DNA of 64,000 nt from positions 257,304,187 through 257,368,186 of the forward strand of contig OX422214.1 of NCBI GenBank assembly GCA_949130495.1. The letters are read 5' to 3'. Made by a program: the position numbers and the translations under genes. The stretch comes from Sambucus nigra (Eukaryota > Streptophyta > Magnoliopsida > Dipsacales > Adoxaceae). Below, in pieces: positions 46,840 to 58,816 of this stretch; the first letter of the stretch is position 1; the number at the start of each line of letters is the position of its first letter. The notes under the pieces are model-generated. The model was not told the origin of the DNA and ran no database searches. It was given only the letters and a program-made list of their open reading frames with translations.

Positions 46840-48499
46840 TGTAATAACGTCCCTTTGTATTTAGCAAACTTTTTGAAGACTGTTTATGTCTTTTCTTTTG
46901 TTTGTTCCGATTATAACAATGTCCCTTTGTATTTCTTTTCTACAATTTCATTTGAATTAGACAACTCTTTCAGTTTTTGCTCAAAGTTTTTAGTTTCGTT
47001 CTCATGAGTTAGACATTGAGAAGTGTACTCTTCAGTATTTTGTTTGATCATATGAATTATAGTTTCTATCTTCTGTGTAAGATCTTTGACAATCTTTACT
47101 AGTCTAGTGCTTTTCTTGAGATTTTTAGTGTATAGTGAGTGAATGTGAGGAAGGTCCTCATTGTCGGAGTCACTAAGTGTGCAGTGTGCCCCAGCAATTC
47201 ATTTTTAGGACTCACACACCCATTGACATAAACAATAGATCGTTACCTTTGACTCACACACATCGCGTTTGAAGCATTATCAGCATTCTCAAGTAACAAA
47301 GTAGATAAATCAGTAGGAATAACATCATTTAACATACCATGATCAGGTTCCTAATCATCAATGTATATGATTTTAGCAAAGAAGGACATACAAGGGTCAT
47401 ACGTGTTAGATGACTCAGGTTCATCAGTTTCTGATTCACTTGAGTCATCCCAAGTCTTGCACAAGTTAGCCCTATTATTCTTATTCTTACTCAGATTAAC
47501 TCTACAGTCACTGGCTAAGTGTCCTAACTTGCCACATCTGTAGCATTCAGTGTTCTTAAGGTCTTTTCTAGGTTTGTTGTCAAGTCTTTTCTCATGAGGC
47601 CTATTATTATAGTTGTTTGAATAAGTAGGTTTGCATTGTCTATTTGAAATTTTATTTCTGAACTTCACAATTTTCTTGAAATATTTAGACATTAAGGCAA
47701 TATGGTTATCCAAGTTCTCTAAATTACAGTCCTCGTCATAATCTAAGTCAATTTAAGGTAAGTTACAATCAAGTTTAACCGACTTAGAGGTAAAGACAAG
47801 ATTGGAAGCAGTCTGTTTCTTATGGGTCTAAGTTAATTGTTTATTAAACTCTAATTCCATTTCTACAGTTCTTATCTTACTACTGAGGAGTTCAAGGGTA
47901 AGATTTTGATCATCCATCTCCTCAATTGCAATAGCACTTACTGCCAAATTTTTGTGGAAGTGACCTTAGAATTTTAGACACAATTTTTTTTGTATCATAG
48001 ATTATCCCATTAACATTCAGCTTAGTCACTATGTCTGTCAACCTAATGTAGAAGTCATCAAATGACTCAATCTCAGTCATGACTAAAGTGTTGTACTACT
48101 GGATTAACATTTGGGTTTTAGCAGCTTTAACACGTGTGTCTCCTTCATGTGCAGTCACTAGGGTGTCCTATGCTTCCTTAGAGGTAGTATAAAATGATAT
48201 CCTCTTAAATTCATGTTCATTGATAGACATGAATATATCATTTCTGCCTTTGTTATTGTTAAGGGAAATCTATTTCTCTTCTTTAGTGAATTCACTTAGT
48301 AACTTTCTAATCCTCACAGTACTTCCTTCAGCGGCTGGTTTAGTAGGAAAAGTATAACCATTTTTAATAACATCCCAGATATCATCTCCCAATATCCCTT
48401 GGATGAAAGCAACCATCCTCACTTTCTAGTAAGGGAAGTTGGTTCCATCAAAGAGAGGGGTCTGGAAAGGTTACCTAATCTCTCAAATTTCTCGCCCAT
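46840..48499 (-). pseudogene. SIRE-like copia gag with zinc knuckle and coiled-coil region
   Basis: Start ATG at 48499-48497: MGEKFERLGN..., then after shifts NGYTFPTKPAAEGSTVRIRK, FMSINEHEFKRISFYTTSKE, GDTRVKAAKTQMLIQ and ESFDDFYIRLTDIVTKLNVN, the UBN2-type gag core. The frame 47713-47351 reads IALMSKYFKKIVKFRNKISN and ECYRCGKLGHLASDCRVN, a full CCHC knuckle, then WDDSSESETDEPESS. Further down, SLYTKNLKKSTRLVKIVKDL and ENETKNFEQKLKELSNSNEI suggest the coiled-coil tail typical of SIRE gag. The gene ends at about 46840 without reaching protease. Confidence 0.9.
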
Positions 48500-48558
48500 T
48501 ATATGTTTTGAGAAAACAATTTCAGAAACTCAAGATCTAAACAATTTGTAAAACCAAA

Positions 48559-48570
48559 GCTTTGATACCA
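48559..48570 (-). other. Primer binding site of the SIRE-like element
   Basis: Minus strand TGGTATCAAAGC, two bases after the LTR end ...CTTTTTCA. It is the tRNA-Met-type site common in plant copia elements (one base different from TGGTATCAGAGC). Confidence 0.9.
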
Positions 48571-48832
48571 ATTGAAAAAGTACCACTTAAGTTGTTCAAT
48601 TCAAAATTAAACAGTCTAAATGGCTCCGAAGAGCTTTTTGAAGAAACTCTTTTCTTAAAACAAACATCTAACACAAGATGTCTAAAAAAAGAATTATGAA
48701 TGAGATATTTTAGTTATATATGTATCCAAGTTTTGAAAAAACAAAACTAAAACAGTTTTAAATCAGCGCGCCAATAGAAACGGAAGTGCACACAAATTTT
48801 AACGTCGTAAAACCCCACCCATATGGGGAAAC

Positions 48833-50201
48833 TGTAACACCCCGCACACCCGAAGAGACACGCGGCATGCTACTAAGGTAAAACTAAACTAATTCCACAA
48901 TAACAATGTGTATAGAGCATCTAAAAAATCCCACAATATAAACAAAACCACTAATCTCAATTCTTCAAATTCAATACAACAAAGTCTTTCGAAATAATAT
49001 AAATCACCAAAACTCTATACAACACAATAAAATAATACAAATCTTCCAAAAAATATTCTTTCCAAAATAATCCACGCTAAAATTATCCCAATTGGTCCAT
49101 AGCGCTCAAATCTACGCTAACCTGCCAACTAAAAGAAAATATGGAAAATTACACAATACGACAGGAAAGATGCTCAACAAATATTTATTAGCGATGAATA
49201 AAGCGTAACAACACGAGTACGGATATTCAAATCAAATGCAAATCTCAATAGCATTTATCAATATAATTTTTCAACAACACATCAATGGGTCACCAGGCCT
49301 CACCCCATCCGCATATGCTTTATCAAGCCATAGCCCGAAAAGCAGGAATTTTGGCGGGTGCCCAACATCCGTGCCATATTAAAATCTCATGACAACGTGG
49401 TCAACAACTACATAATGATACCACATGAAGCAAAATAATTGAACAATTATTTTTTCAGATTTCAATGAATTTAACAATTCAAAAATGAGTTCAATAATCA
49501 CATAAATTCAAAGGGAATAACACTCACGAGATTAAGGAGCATATTGTGTAAAATCCCATACCTCAAAATCATCACATGAATCATCACATAAATTTAGCCT
49601 CAAAATCTGATCGCACCATCATGTTCTTCTCGAGAAAATAATCAATTCATGTTCTAGCCCCAACACGAGATAACCCCAAATAATCATATTTTAAAAACCT
49701 AGAAAAATTAGATCCAAAAATTATTCGAATCATAAATTTGACTTCAGATTTGGATTCTACATGAAAAATTGAGTTAGGTATGTGTTTTGAGTTTTTCTCA
49801 AATCTCATTCGAATGCACTCAAAAAGAAGATCTAAACATTCCAAATTGACACTTCTCATTCCACTCATTTTTCCCTATTTGGATTTCGTTTTTGGCCTCT
49901 TTTTTTCATCTCCATTTCCTTATGATCACCCATAATATTCCTTATATATCCCCACTCTCAAACCCCAGCTTGGAGCCTAAGCTAACACATATTACTATAT
50001 TTCCCTTTAATTCAAAATTGTCAAACTTTACATATTTAAACCATTACAAAATTTCCAAAAGCCAATTAAATTTGAATTTAAATATTCGATTAATTTCAAA
50101 TAAAAATAAACATAATATCAATATCCCGATTAATAAAATAATAATAGTGCTGAAATCTTGTATAGTATTCATAAATAACCCTCAAATAACTGGGTATTAC
50201 A
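48833..50201 (-). repeat. 3' LTR of the compact LTR element
   Basis: TGTAACACCCCGCAC ... ACTGGGTATTACA. Nearly identical to 50454-51825 except in the first ~90 bases. Confidence 0.93.
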
Positions 50202-50220
50202 TACTTTCCCATTTGAAAAG
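50202..50220 (-). other. Polypurine tract of the compact LTR element
   Basis: Minus strand CTTTTCAAATGGGAAAGTA directly before the LTR start TGTAATACCC. Confidence 0.8.
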
Positions 50221-50439
50221 GAATTTCGTCCTCAAAATTCGACGAAACCTAACACTCGAAATAAAATGCTACTCGATTCTATTTCCCAAAAATCACACAC
50301 TAAAGTCCTCAAATTAATTATAAACATCCTCACCACGACGCCTAACACATGCTCAAAAAAATTTCTATCTCCAAAGAAAACATATCTAACCCGCATTCTA
50401 GATCCAATACCCAAGACCAGAGGGTTATCGTATACCTAA

Positions 50440-50451
50440 GCTCTGATACCA
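50440..50451 (-). other. Primer binding site of the compact LTR element
   Basis: Minus strand TGGTATCAGAGC, a perfect match to the initiator tRNA-Met-type site, two bases (GA) after the LTR end. Confidence 0.95.
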
Positions 50452-50453
50452 TC

Positions 50454-51825
50454 TGTAACACCCCGCGCACCCGGAGAGAGCGGGGCGGAGCACTACTATC
50501 GATAAAATAAATTCAAATCCGCAGATAGCAAGGTATAGAGCATCTAAAAAATCCCACAATATAAATGAAATCACTAATCTCAATTCTTATAATTCAATAC
50601 AACAAAGTCTCTCGAAATAATATAAATCCCCAATGCTCTATACAACACAATAAAATAATACAAATCTTCCAAAAAATATTCTTCCCAAAATAATCCACAC
50701 TAAAATCATCCCAATTGGTCCATAGCGCTCAAATCTACGCTAACCTGCCAACTAAAAGAAAATATGGGGAAGTACACAATACGACAGGAAAGATGCTCAA
50801 AAAATATATATTAGCGATGAAAAAAGCATAGCAACACAAGTACGAATATTCAAATCAAATGCAAATCTCAATAGAATTTATCAATATAATTTTTCAACAA
50901 CACATTAATGGGTCACCAGGCCTCACCCCATCCGCATATGCTTTATCAAGCCATAGCTCGGGAAGTAGGAATTTTGGGAGGTGCCCAACATCCGTGCCAT
51001 ATTAAAATCTCATGACAACGTGGTCAACAATAACATAATGATACCACATGAATCAAAATAATTCAACAATTATTTTTTCCAGATTTTAATGAATTTAACA
51101 ATTCAAAAACGAGTTCAATAATCACATGAATTCAAAGGGAGTAACACTCACGAGATTAAGGAGAATATTGTGTAAAATCCCATACCTCAAAATCATCACA
51201 TGAATCATCACATAAATTCAACCTCAAAATTTGATCGCACCATCACGTTCTTCTCGCGAAAATAATCAAACCATGTTCTAGCCCCAACACGAGATAACCC
51301 CAAATAGTCCTATTTTAAAAACCTAGAAAAATCAGATCCAAAAATTATTCGAATCTCTAATCAAACTTCAGATATGGATTCTACACGAAAAATTAAGTCA
51401 GGTATGTGTTTTGAGTTTTTCTCAAATCTCATTCGAATGCACTTAAAAAGAAGATCTAAACATTCCAAATTGGCTTTTCTCATTCCACTCATTTTTGCCT
51501 CTTTGAATTTCATTTTTGGCCTCTCTTTTTCATCTTCCTTTACTTATAATCATCCATAATATTCCTTATATATCCCCACTCTCAAACCCTATCTTGGAGC
51601 CTAAGCTAACACATATTACTATATTGCCCTTTAATTCAAAATTGTCAACTTTAGATATTTAAACCATTACAAAATGTCCAAAAGCCAATTAAATTTGAAT
51701 TTAAATATTTGATTCATTTCAAATAAAAATAAACATAATATCAATATCCCGATTAATAAAATAATAATATTACTGAAATCTTGTACAATATTCATAAATA
51801 ACCCTCAAAATAACGGGGTATTACA
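50454..51825 (-). repeat. 5' LTR of the compact LTR element
   Basis: TGTAACACCCCGCGC ... AACGGGGTATTACA, partner of 48833-50201. Confidence 0.93.
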
Positions 51826-52710
51826 GAAACATCCACAGATGTCTCTTCACCTCAAAATAAAAATCCACTAAAATAGAGTAACATATTACAAACTATTTAA
51901 TAATCTAAACACACAATCAAACCTAATGTAAGTTCAGAAAATATACCAGCTCCTCTGGATTATTCTGGCTTCTCCCAAGACTCTGATGTTGTAGATGTTC
52001 TCTCACCTTTGTAACTCCACTCGTTTTAGCTTTACATCGACTCTTAAAGTCCAAAATCTCTCCACCAACACGTTTTAGTGTTGTAATGTGAAAGTGTTGT
52101 GATGTGATTTGCCTAACACATGCATGTAACCTACACACACTTATTACAAACAAAATGATTATCAAGTTACAAACAGATTTCTAATATGCAATAGAAATTT
52201 TCAAAATCAGTTTGATCAAAACTCTCAGACTTTGTGATCTTTAATTTATCAGCAGATCAAGAGGGAATCTTCCTATATAAAAGAGCCCGAGATCCTGGAC
52301 ACTTTCTTTATTAAAAAATTTACAATTATTTCACAAAATGTGAAATATATGAAAGTGTAAATCCCCAATCAAAATCTCAACTAGATCTAAGTCTGGATTT
52401 TCTCAGAAACTGAAATCATAATTTTTTTGTTGGTTTAGGTTTTGAAAGAAACATAAAAATTAAAAAAAAACAGACAACAAAATAAAGATTTCTCGAAAGA
52501 ATAAATCAAACTCAGTAATATCTATGTGATATGTATCATAGAGTCTCAAATATCAAGTTTCTATGAAAGAAAATGAGATCAGAACTACGTGACTTAGTTA
52601 GACAAGAGATTTAGAACTAGAGAGGATGGATCTTCTCAAATCTCGGACTAACTCAACCCTCAGAAGGGTTTTCTGGTGAGAAATTGGCTGGAGTTGGGTT
52701 AGGGTTTTAT

Positions 52711-52713
52711 TTC

Positions 52714-52764
<51 letters not shown>
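52711..52764. repeat. (CT)n microsatellite
   Basis: About 27 CT units with one CG interruption; the homologous place in the other LTR (near 39555) has only a short imperfect tract, so it expanded after insertion. Confidence 0.95.
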
Positions 52765-52770
<6 letters not shown>

Positions 52771-53531
52771 CTCTTAGAGGTGAAAATGATCCAAAGATTG
52801 TAAACATTGCACATATGAGTACTATTTATACTAAAGCATGGAAGGATCTGGAAGGATGAAGCAAATCAACGATCAAGATTGAATACAAATGATCGAAGTA
52901 AATCTAATGGCTGACGATGCACCGCTATTAAACTCACTCTGATTGGTTCAAAGGGTTAACATATGGATCGCTTTGGAAGACATGCAGACCATTGATAAAA
53001 ATGATCCAACGGTTCAAGTAAAGTCTCAGATATGTGAGGTAAAGAAAACACAAATCTAACCGTTATAATACCAACATGTATAAGGCTATGATTAACAGAA
53101 AAATGCGTGTTTTTGATGTTGAAAGCATTCAGATTTCCCCCACAATATTATCTAATGCTTTCGTTTTCTACCCAAGCAAAGTTTTAGGCACTTAAGAAAA
53201 TTATAAAACAACCCCAAAACTTTATAAAATCCAATTTTAAATGTTCAAAAATTATTTTAAAAATTCCTAAAATTATTTAAAATATCCCAAAAATTATAAA
53301 AAATTATTTTAATGCGATTTAGCTATCACACACCCATATTATGAAGTATGCAACACATAAATGCAATCCTAGGTTAAGTGTTGGTGTTCTACCTTTAGGA
53401 ACTTTAGAGGAATTCAAATGTAGAGTCATAAGGCTTTTTGGTAGACTATGATATGACTCTATTTTGTCACTATTTCCAAACTAGATGAGCACCTATATAA
53501 TATAGACTAAAGTGAGATATAGGGTACTTCA

Positions 53532-54270
53532 AATTCGAGTAGGGTAGACCTCACTATAAAAATAACCACATAGGGGGAGTAGACGTCAATGGGTTCTAAG
53601 AGTAAACAATATGAGATGTTATGACAAGAAGAGCCAATAAAATTATGACCAGGGAGGTCATAACTAATGAGAGTAGGTCTAAATAGACAAATTTTAGCAT
53701 AAACGACTATAAAAGTAAGGTCAACATGGCCACTTTTAGAACCTTCGTTTAGATAATTCCTTTAGAAGAAGGTGTTACACTTGTAGAGAGTGACACCATT
53801 TAGTTAGTAGAGGTCGTAGAATGACGTGTGCTATTTAGAATACCAACAGGGTATTTGTATGATTATTTTTATGACTCACGTGCATGAGTTTGACCTAGAA
53901 ATAAAGGAGTTGTCATTCTTTATTAGTAGTGTATCTACTACGATTACGAGATATATAGATATTCTCATAGAGCTTTGTTTACATGCGGATACCCCAACAG
54001 ATAAGGGGGTTAGTTTACGACGTAACTATAAAGACGTGACAGTTTTTTGGTCATCCTAGGTGTTCATCCGCTTTATTAATTTAGACATGTGGTCTTATGA
54101 TTCGTATTATGTAGCTTTTAGTATTAGCTATGTAAATTACATTTATAACGACTACTGGGGGTAGGTTTCCACGATTTTCATGTTCAGGCAGGGGATGTTT
54201 CTTATAATTATACATGGGTCCGAGGGAGGGTCTAATACACACTTGTATCACAATCGATATGACTTTGTCT
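53532..54270 (+). pseudogene. Second gypsy element: gag end and protease region, heavily decayed
   Basis: Lies between the copia end and the RT of the same gypsy element. Only scattered coding-like text remains; I do not see a clear protease D-S-G. The short open frame at 53826-54056 has no recognised motif. Assigned by position only. Confidence 0.4.
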
Positions 54271-55110
54271 GAAGAGGTCACCATATCGTTAGACTCGATA
54301 TCGATTTTCCAGGAGTATATAGACGTATTTAATGAGGTAACAGGGTTACCAATAGTAGAGAGGTAGAAATTTGTATAGATTTTGCGCCGAGTACCAGGCC
54401 CAATGTGAGAACATCATACTAGATGACTTTGATAGAAATACGAGAGCCAAGTGAATATGTTTAGTGATTTTCGAGCCAGGGGTCATACGGGGAGCATGTC
54501 CCCGTTATGAGCCCAGTTTTGTTTGTATAGAGGAAGGACGGTTTGCTTCGATTATGTGTGGATTATCGGGAGCTAAACAAGGTCACGATACTAAACAAGT
54601 ATCTAATATCACATATCAATGGCCTATTCTACCAGTGAAGAGTGCATCATTTATCTCCAATATCGACTTGCACTCAAGGAATAACCAGTTACATATTCAG
54701 GAGGAGGATATTCTGAAGATGGATTTTTGTGTGATATGGATCATACATGTTTTGGGTCATGCCGCTTGGGTTGACCAATACGCTAGCAGTGTTAATTGAC
54801 ATAATGAATTGGGTATTTTCGATCATTCTTGGATCGACTCGTGATCGTATTTATGGACAACATCCTAGTGGATACTTGATCGAAGGAGGAGCATGTGGAT
54901 AAATTGACATTAGTTTTACAGGCATTGTGGGAACATAAATTGTATGCTAAGTTCTCTAAATGTGAGTTTTGGTTTCGAGAAGTACCGTTCTTGGACCATG
55001 ACGTATATGAGGTTAGGATTTTAGTGAATCCTAGTAAGGTATCTGCAGTTATGTATTGGGGACAACCCAAAACTCCTATAGAAGATAGGATCCCCTTGGT
55101 TTAGCGAGGT
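54271..55110 (+). pseudogene. Second gypsy element: reverse transcriptase
   Basis: Before the RT, REVEICIDFAPSTRPN-like text (54350-54405) matches the linker REVEFxIDLxPGTxPI across breaks. In the RT, NQLHIQEEDILKMDF (family QLRIREEDIPKTAF) lies at 54685-54730, VIVFMDNILVDT at 54845-54880, and KLTLVLQALWEHKLYAKFSK plus CEFWFREVPFLDHDVYEVRI at 54900-55020. The second Asp of the catalytic pair is Asn (M-D-N), so activity is lost. NPSKVSAVMYWGQPKTPIE ends the domain. Many stops. Confidence 0.88.
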
Positions 55111-55480
55111 ACTACAAGATGTTCAGTCAGGGGTTCTCGAAGATGGTCGGGCCACTGAATCACCTAAGTCAAAAAGGGGGTACCGTTGTTTCGAGTATAA
55201 ACTATCATAGAAAGTTTGAAGAACTCAATAAAAGTTTATCACTGCCCTCACCCTTGCTTTACCACGAGGCGATGTGGAGCACTTAGTATATACAAGTGTA
55301 TTACTCCAAAGATTTATAGGCGTGTTGATGCAGGAGGAGGGTCATATAACTTATATTTTTAAAAAGCCTAAGCCTCAGAAGGAAAATTATCCCACTCAAG
55401 ATCGGGAGTTGGCATATGTAATATTTGTCCTTCTCTAAGATATGCTTTGGGCATGTATCATTAACTTCAAAGGGAGTTAA
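55111..55480 (+). pseudogene. Second gypsy element: RNase H
   Basis: LTLPRGDVEHLVYTSVLLQR (55250-55310) aligns with LTLPxGxxxFxVYxDASxxGLG; VLMQEEGHITYIFKKPKPQK and ENYPTQDRELAYVIFVLL follow (family VLMQxGxVIAYASRQLKxxExNYPTHDLELAAVVFAL). The Asp of the DAS block is gone; the D-x-E of TQDRELA is kept. Confidence 0.85.
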
Positions 55481-56654
55481 CAAGGTCGAGATGAAAAATA
55501 ATTACTTATTACCACGTGTCAATTTCCCTATTGGACCATTTGAAGAGAAGTGTCTTGTTGTGACGAGTTCATCGTTGGTTTTAACGATGACTTCTTGATG
55601 AAGTGGAAGACATTGTAATAGTGGTGGCCATTACACCGGATTTTTCTAGTCAAGGTCGGTTTGAGTTCAAAGGTGGAACTTTAACGAGGTAAGCATGGAT
55701 GTCGTAACTAGGAAGATTCCATTTATATGTTAACGGATATAAAAGGTTACATTTCCAAGAGAAATGGGTTGTGCGAGAAGGTCCCAAGCTACGAAAGTTA
55801 GTTTGGACAAGGCGAATGTTTCGTGGGTTATTTTACATTTCGAAGGCAAGTAGATGTACATTAATTTGAGGAATTCGTATGGGTGATGCGGTGAAGAAGT
55901 TATTAGTATAGTTTGTGTCGAGAAGGGGATCCTTCTAGTAGAAAAGGTAGAACATCGAAGGCATTCAAAGAATTGCAGGGTTCAATATACCATTATATTA
56001 GTGGAAGAGTAGATCCAATGATTTTTGAAAGGGTTCATGGGTTTAGAAGGGGTCATGGAATCAGGTAAAGTCATATGAGTTAGATTGACCAAGTTGATTA
56101 ATAACTAAAAGTTAACAAGTTATTGTGTGGGAATGGATTCGGGGTACCTCGGGAAGAGTAGTGTTCATAATAGGGTGTATGAAGATTGTCAGAGTAGGAA
56201 AAATAGCTTGTGTAATGAATGAGAACATGGCTTGGGGGCCCAATAGGTAGGTCAAATACTTTTGAAGACCTCCTCGAGGATGGATATTGAAAAGTCAGAT
56301 TCCAAAGTGAATTTGGCACTCCGATGTATATGTCATTTCCCATACTTGTAGATAGGGTGGGGACGATATCATTTGACCACACCTTATTACCCTCAGTGGG
56401 GACACGATGTTGATATGAGTGCATAATGGAGTAAGTCCTTGTGGGATAAGTTGATATTGTAACGACTGGGATAGTGGTTGAGGATTAGCCGACCTTGAGT
56501 TACGACGAGAGACTTTAATGTATATCAGGTTATAAGATGAATTGATTATGTATAGAGTATGAGGACGATATGGGAGAAATATTCTTAGAGTTTCAAGTAA
56601 GAAATAACAAATTCAAATTTCAAGGACGGAATTTCTTATTATTGGGGGGAAGAA
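55481..56654 (+). pseudogene. Second gypsy element: integrase region and purine tract
   Basis: Expected integrase, but only weak traces remain among frequent stops. The end reads KFQGRNFLLLGGRME-like text (56615-56655), the usual FRGRNS...-GGRM end of chromoviruses, and the purine tract TTGGGGGGAAGAA at 56642-56654 precedes the LTR. Confidence 0.6.
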
Positions 56655-58803
56655 TGGAATACCCTATAATTTTAATGCATGGATTAAATAGTGAATTTTT
56701 ATTAATACCAATTTTTTTATAAATAGTGAATTTTTATATGTGCTTGGTTATATGTACATGTAGTGACATATGATGCCACTAATTATAATTTTGTACATGT
56801 AGTTTATTCACAATTGAAATATGACTTAATACACGTGAATAAATTAATAATTATTTTATAAATAAATAATTTAATAATGAATAATGATTTTGGGGACTTA
56901 TACAAATTTGATTATTAAGAAGTTGGTTTGATACTTTGGGTTGATGTTTGAGACATTTATAATGTTGGATTGTGACATAAATATTGGGTTTTAAGCCCCA
57001 TAGGCTAGTATATGGTTTGGACTAGACTTTAAATTGTTTAGAAATAATTTTTGGCTTAGTGGGTCAAGGTCCATATAGGAGTTAACATAAATCTCGTGGT
57101 TAAGCATATAAAAGGGAGATTATGGCTATTAGGAATCATTTTAATACCCGAGAAAGGAAACAATGGAGAGAGAAGGAGGCTACTTGAAGAAAAAGAAAAA
57201 GGGGCAATTAGGCATTGTAGAAGAGGAGGATTGGGGCTTCTCAATTGGAATTCAACCTACTTGAAATTAAAGGCAAATTTATTTAGTATAGAAATAAAAT
57301 TATTTTGGTGTTAGAATATAGTTATACATTGGATTCTAAATTTAAACATAGCAATACTTGATTTAAATAATTAAACTTAAAATTTTGGGATTTAATTCAA
57401 TTGTAAAATTAGGTTTTCATCCATAAATGAAAATTGATGCTATTTTTCATGAATTTGGGAGATATTGAAGAAATTTATTATTAAGGTTAGGCTATACTTG
57501 TAAGATTGATGAAAAGCCCTTTTATATTGCATGGATGAATTGGAAAGTTGGATTTTGGATGAAGCTCATATCTAGGTTTCCAATTCTGAATTATACCTCT
57601 AAATCCTTATATAAATACACAAAATTTGAAAGAATATCATAGAGATTGCATTAGTGAAATTTGTAGGACAAATTGGGGTGTATGTGAAGTGCTAAAATCC
57701 TTACACAAACCGTAAATGGAGGTTCTGGGTCAAGGGTCATAATGGGGGTTGTAGGGTGAAGAAAAATGAATTTTTAGAGAGTATCGTGGTTTTGCCTTGC
57801 GATTGACCGCAATTTTGGTCTGTACTCATGGGCCGTGTGAACAAATGTGTTCTGGCGTCGTGTGTACAATTTAGGTAGATTGGAAAAATTTCTTAAATTA
57901 AGAAAAAAAGGAATATGGGATAAGGATTAAAGCTTAATTTACGATAACCTACTAATTAAAAACCTTTACAAATATGTACTAAATTACTTGGTAGAAGATG
58001 AGTAAGTTAGAATACGAGTAATAGAATTATGGTAACTTGTATTGAAAATTGATGTACAACCTAAAGGATATGAGTACTTACATGCTATACTTGGATGATA
58101 CATATACTAGACGATATATTTATTTTAATATTGTGGTAGACAAAGATGTGTTGTACCCTGGGCCTGTCGACATTGCCCCTTCGGTATCCTAACTGAGAGA
58201 GATAGGATCTACCCCGGGTGGTGCGACGATTACCGCTTCAGTAATCTAGTATGTAAAGATGTATCGTACCCTGGGCCAGTCGATGACGCCGTTTTGGTAT
58301 CCCGAGAGAGAGATATGGTTTACCCTGAGTAGTGTGATGTAACTGCTTCGGTACTCCGATAGACAAAGATAGTTTATTACCCTAGGTCGGTAGTCGTCGT
58401 CGCTTCAGTAGCCCGAGAGACTGAGACCGACTTACCGTGGGCCGTGCGGTGGTGATCACTTCGGTACTCCAGTAGACAAGTTTATAATGATTTATATGAA
58501 TAGTACATATGTTATTGTTAAGGTCTCCTAATAACATTTTCCATGACATGGGCAGTTTTATGGCCTCCGCCATGAGATCATTTCAGTAGTTGGATTTACA
58601 TTGATACATTTTTAGTCACTCGATGATACTAGTACCATTGGTCGGTATCAGAATTATGTGGTTCACCTATGATATGTTTGAGTTATTTATTTTATACATT
58701 TAGTTTTACTATAGCCATACTTAGAATGATATTCTATTGTTTGATTCCCGTTAGTTTGTATTATACTTGATCAATCTATTATAAAATTTTATAGGGTGTC
58801 ATA
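56655..58803 (+). repeat. 3' LTR of the second gypsy element
   Basis: Begins TGGAATACCCTATAA after the purine tract and ends TTTTATAGGGTGTCATA. It matches the 5' LTR over most of its length (e.g. TTGATTATTAAGAAGTTGGT at 56909 and 34159) but carries the duplicated part only once. Confidence 0.88.
58148..58480 (+). repeat. Tandem ~113 bp modules in the gypsy 3' LTR
   Basis: Third copy of the module array found in both units of the 5' LTR, with the same TTCGGTATCC / GAGAGAGATA / CTTCGGTACTCC phrases. Confidence 0.85.
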
Positions 58804-58816
58804 TAGGTATCGAATG

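Larger units (their letters stand above)
48833..51825 (-). mobile_element. Compact non-autonomous LTR retrotransposon
   Basis: Two LTRs of 1369 bp (48833-50201) and 1372 bp (50454-51825) enclose an interior of only 252 bp. Exact 5 bp target duplications GAAAC lie at 48828-48832 and 51826-51830, and the element cleanly splits a sequence that is continuous in the other copia LTR (GGGGAAACATCCAC at 38670). PBS and purine tract are in place on the minus strand. No protein is encoded. The GGACGAAATTCC block before the purine tract resembles Tekay-like interiors, so it is probably a deletion derivative mobilised by such an element. Confidence 0.93.
38491..53531 (-). mobile_element. SIRE/Maximus-like Ty1/copia element, internally deleted and multiply invaded
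   Basis: Read on the minus strand: 5' LTR (53531 down to 48573, with a nested element), PBS (48570-48559), gag with zinc knuckle, a foreign gypsy piece, RT C-terminus and RNase H, purine tract (40374-40361) and 3' LTR (40360 down to 38491). LTRs run TGAAG...TTCA. The protease, integrase and first part of RT are missing. The 3' LTR lacks its last ~90 bp next to the gypsy gag, so no target duplication can be seen. Confidence 0.88.
48573..53531 (-). repeat. 5' LTR of the SIRE-like element, interrupted
   Basis: Runs (plus strand) TGAAAAAGTACC ... GGGTACTTCA. Removing the nested element (48833-51825 plus one GAAAC copy) gives about 1.96 kb. The remaining sequence matches 38491-40360 closely. Contains a (CT)n tract at 52711-52764. 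Confidence 0.88.
33939..58803 (+). mobile_element. Second Tekay-like gypsy element, split by a copia element
   Basis: A 5' LTR (33939-37896), PBS (37899-37910), gag pieces, RT, RNase H, integrase region, purine tract and 3' LTR (56655-58803) lie on the plus strand. The two LTRs share long stretches of near-identical sequence. The interior is cut at 38491 by a copia element and resumes at 53532. The left end of the 5' LTR was probably cut by the MULE. Confidence 0.85.

Noticed and set aside
49892..50414. Coding gene between or within the LTRs of the compact element
   Set aside because: The frame runs from LTR into the 252 bp interior; composition is Asn/Ile/Lys-rich as expected from AT-rich DNA and no domain is seen.
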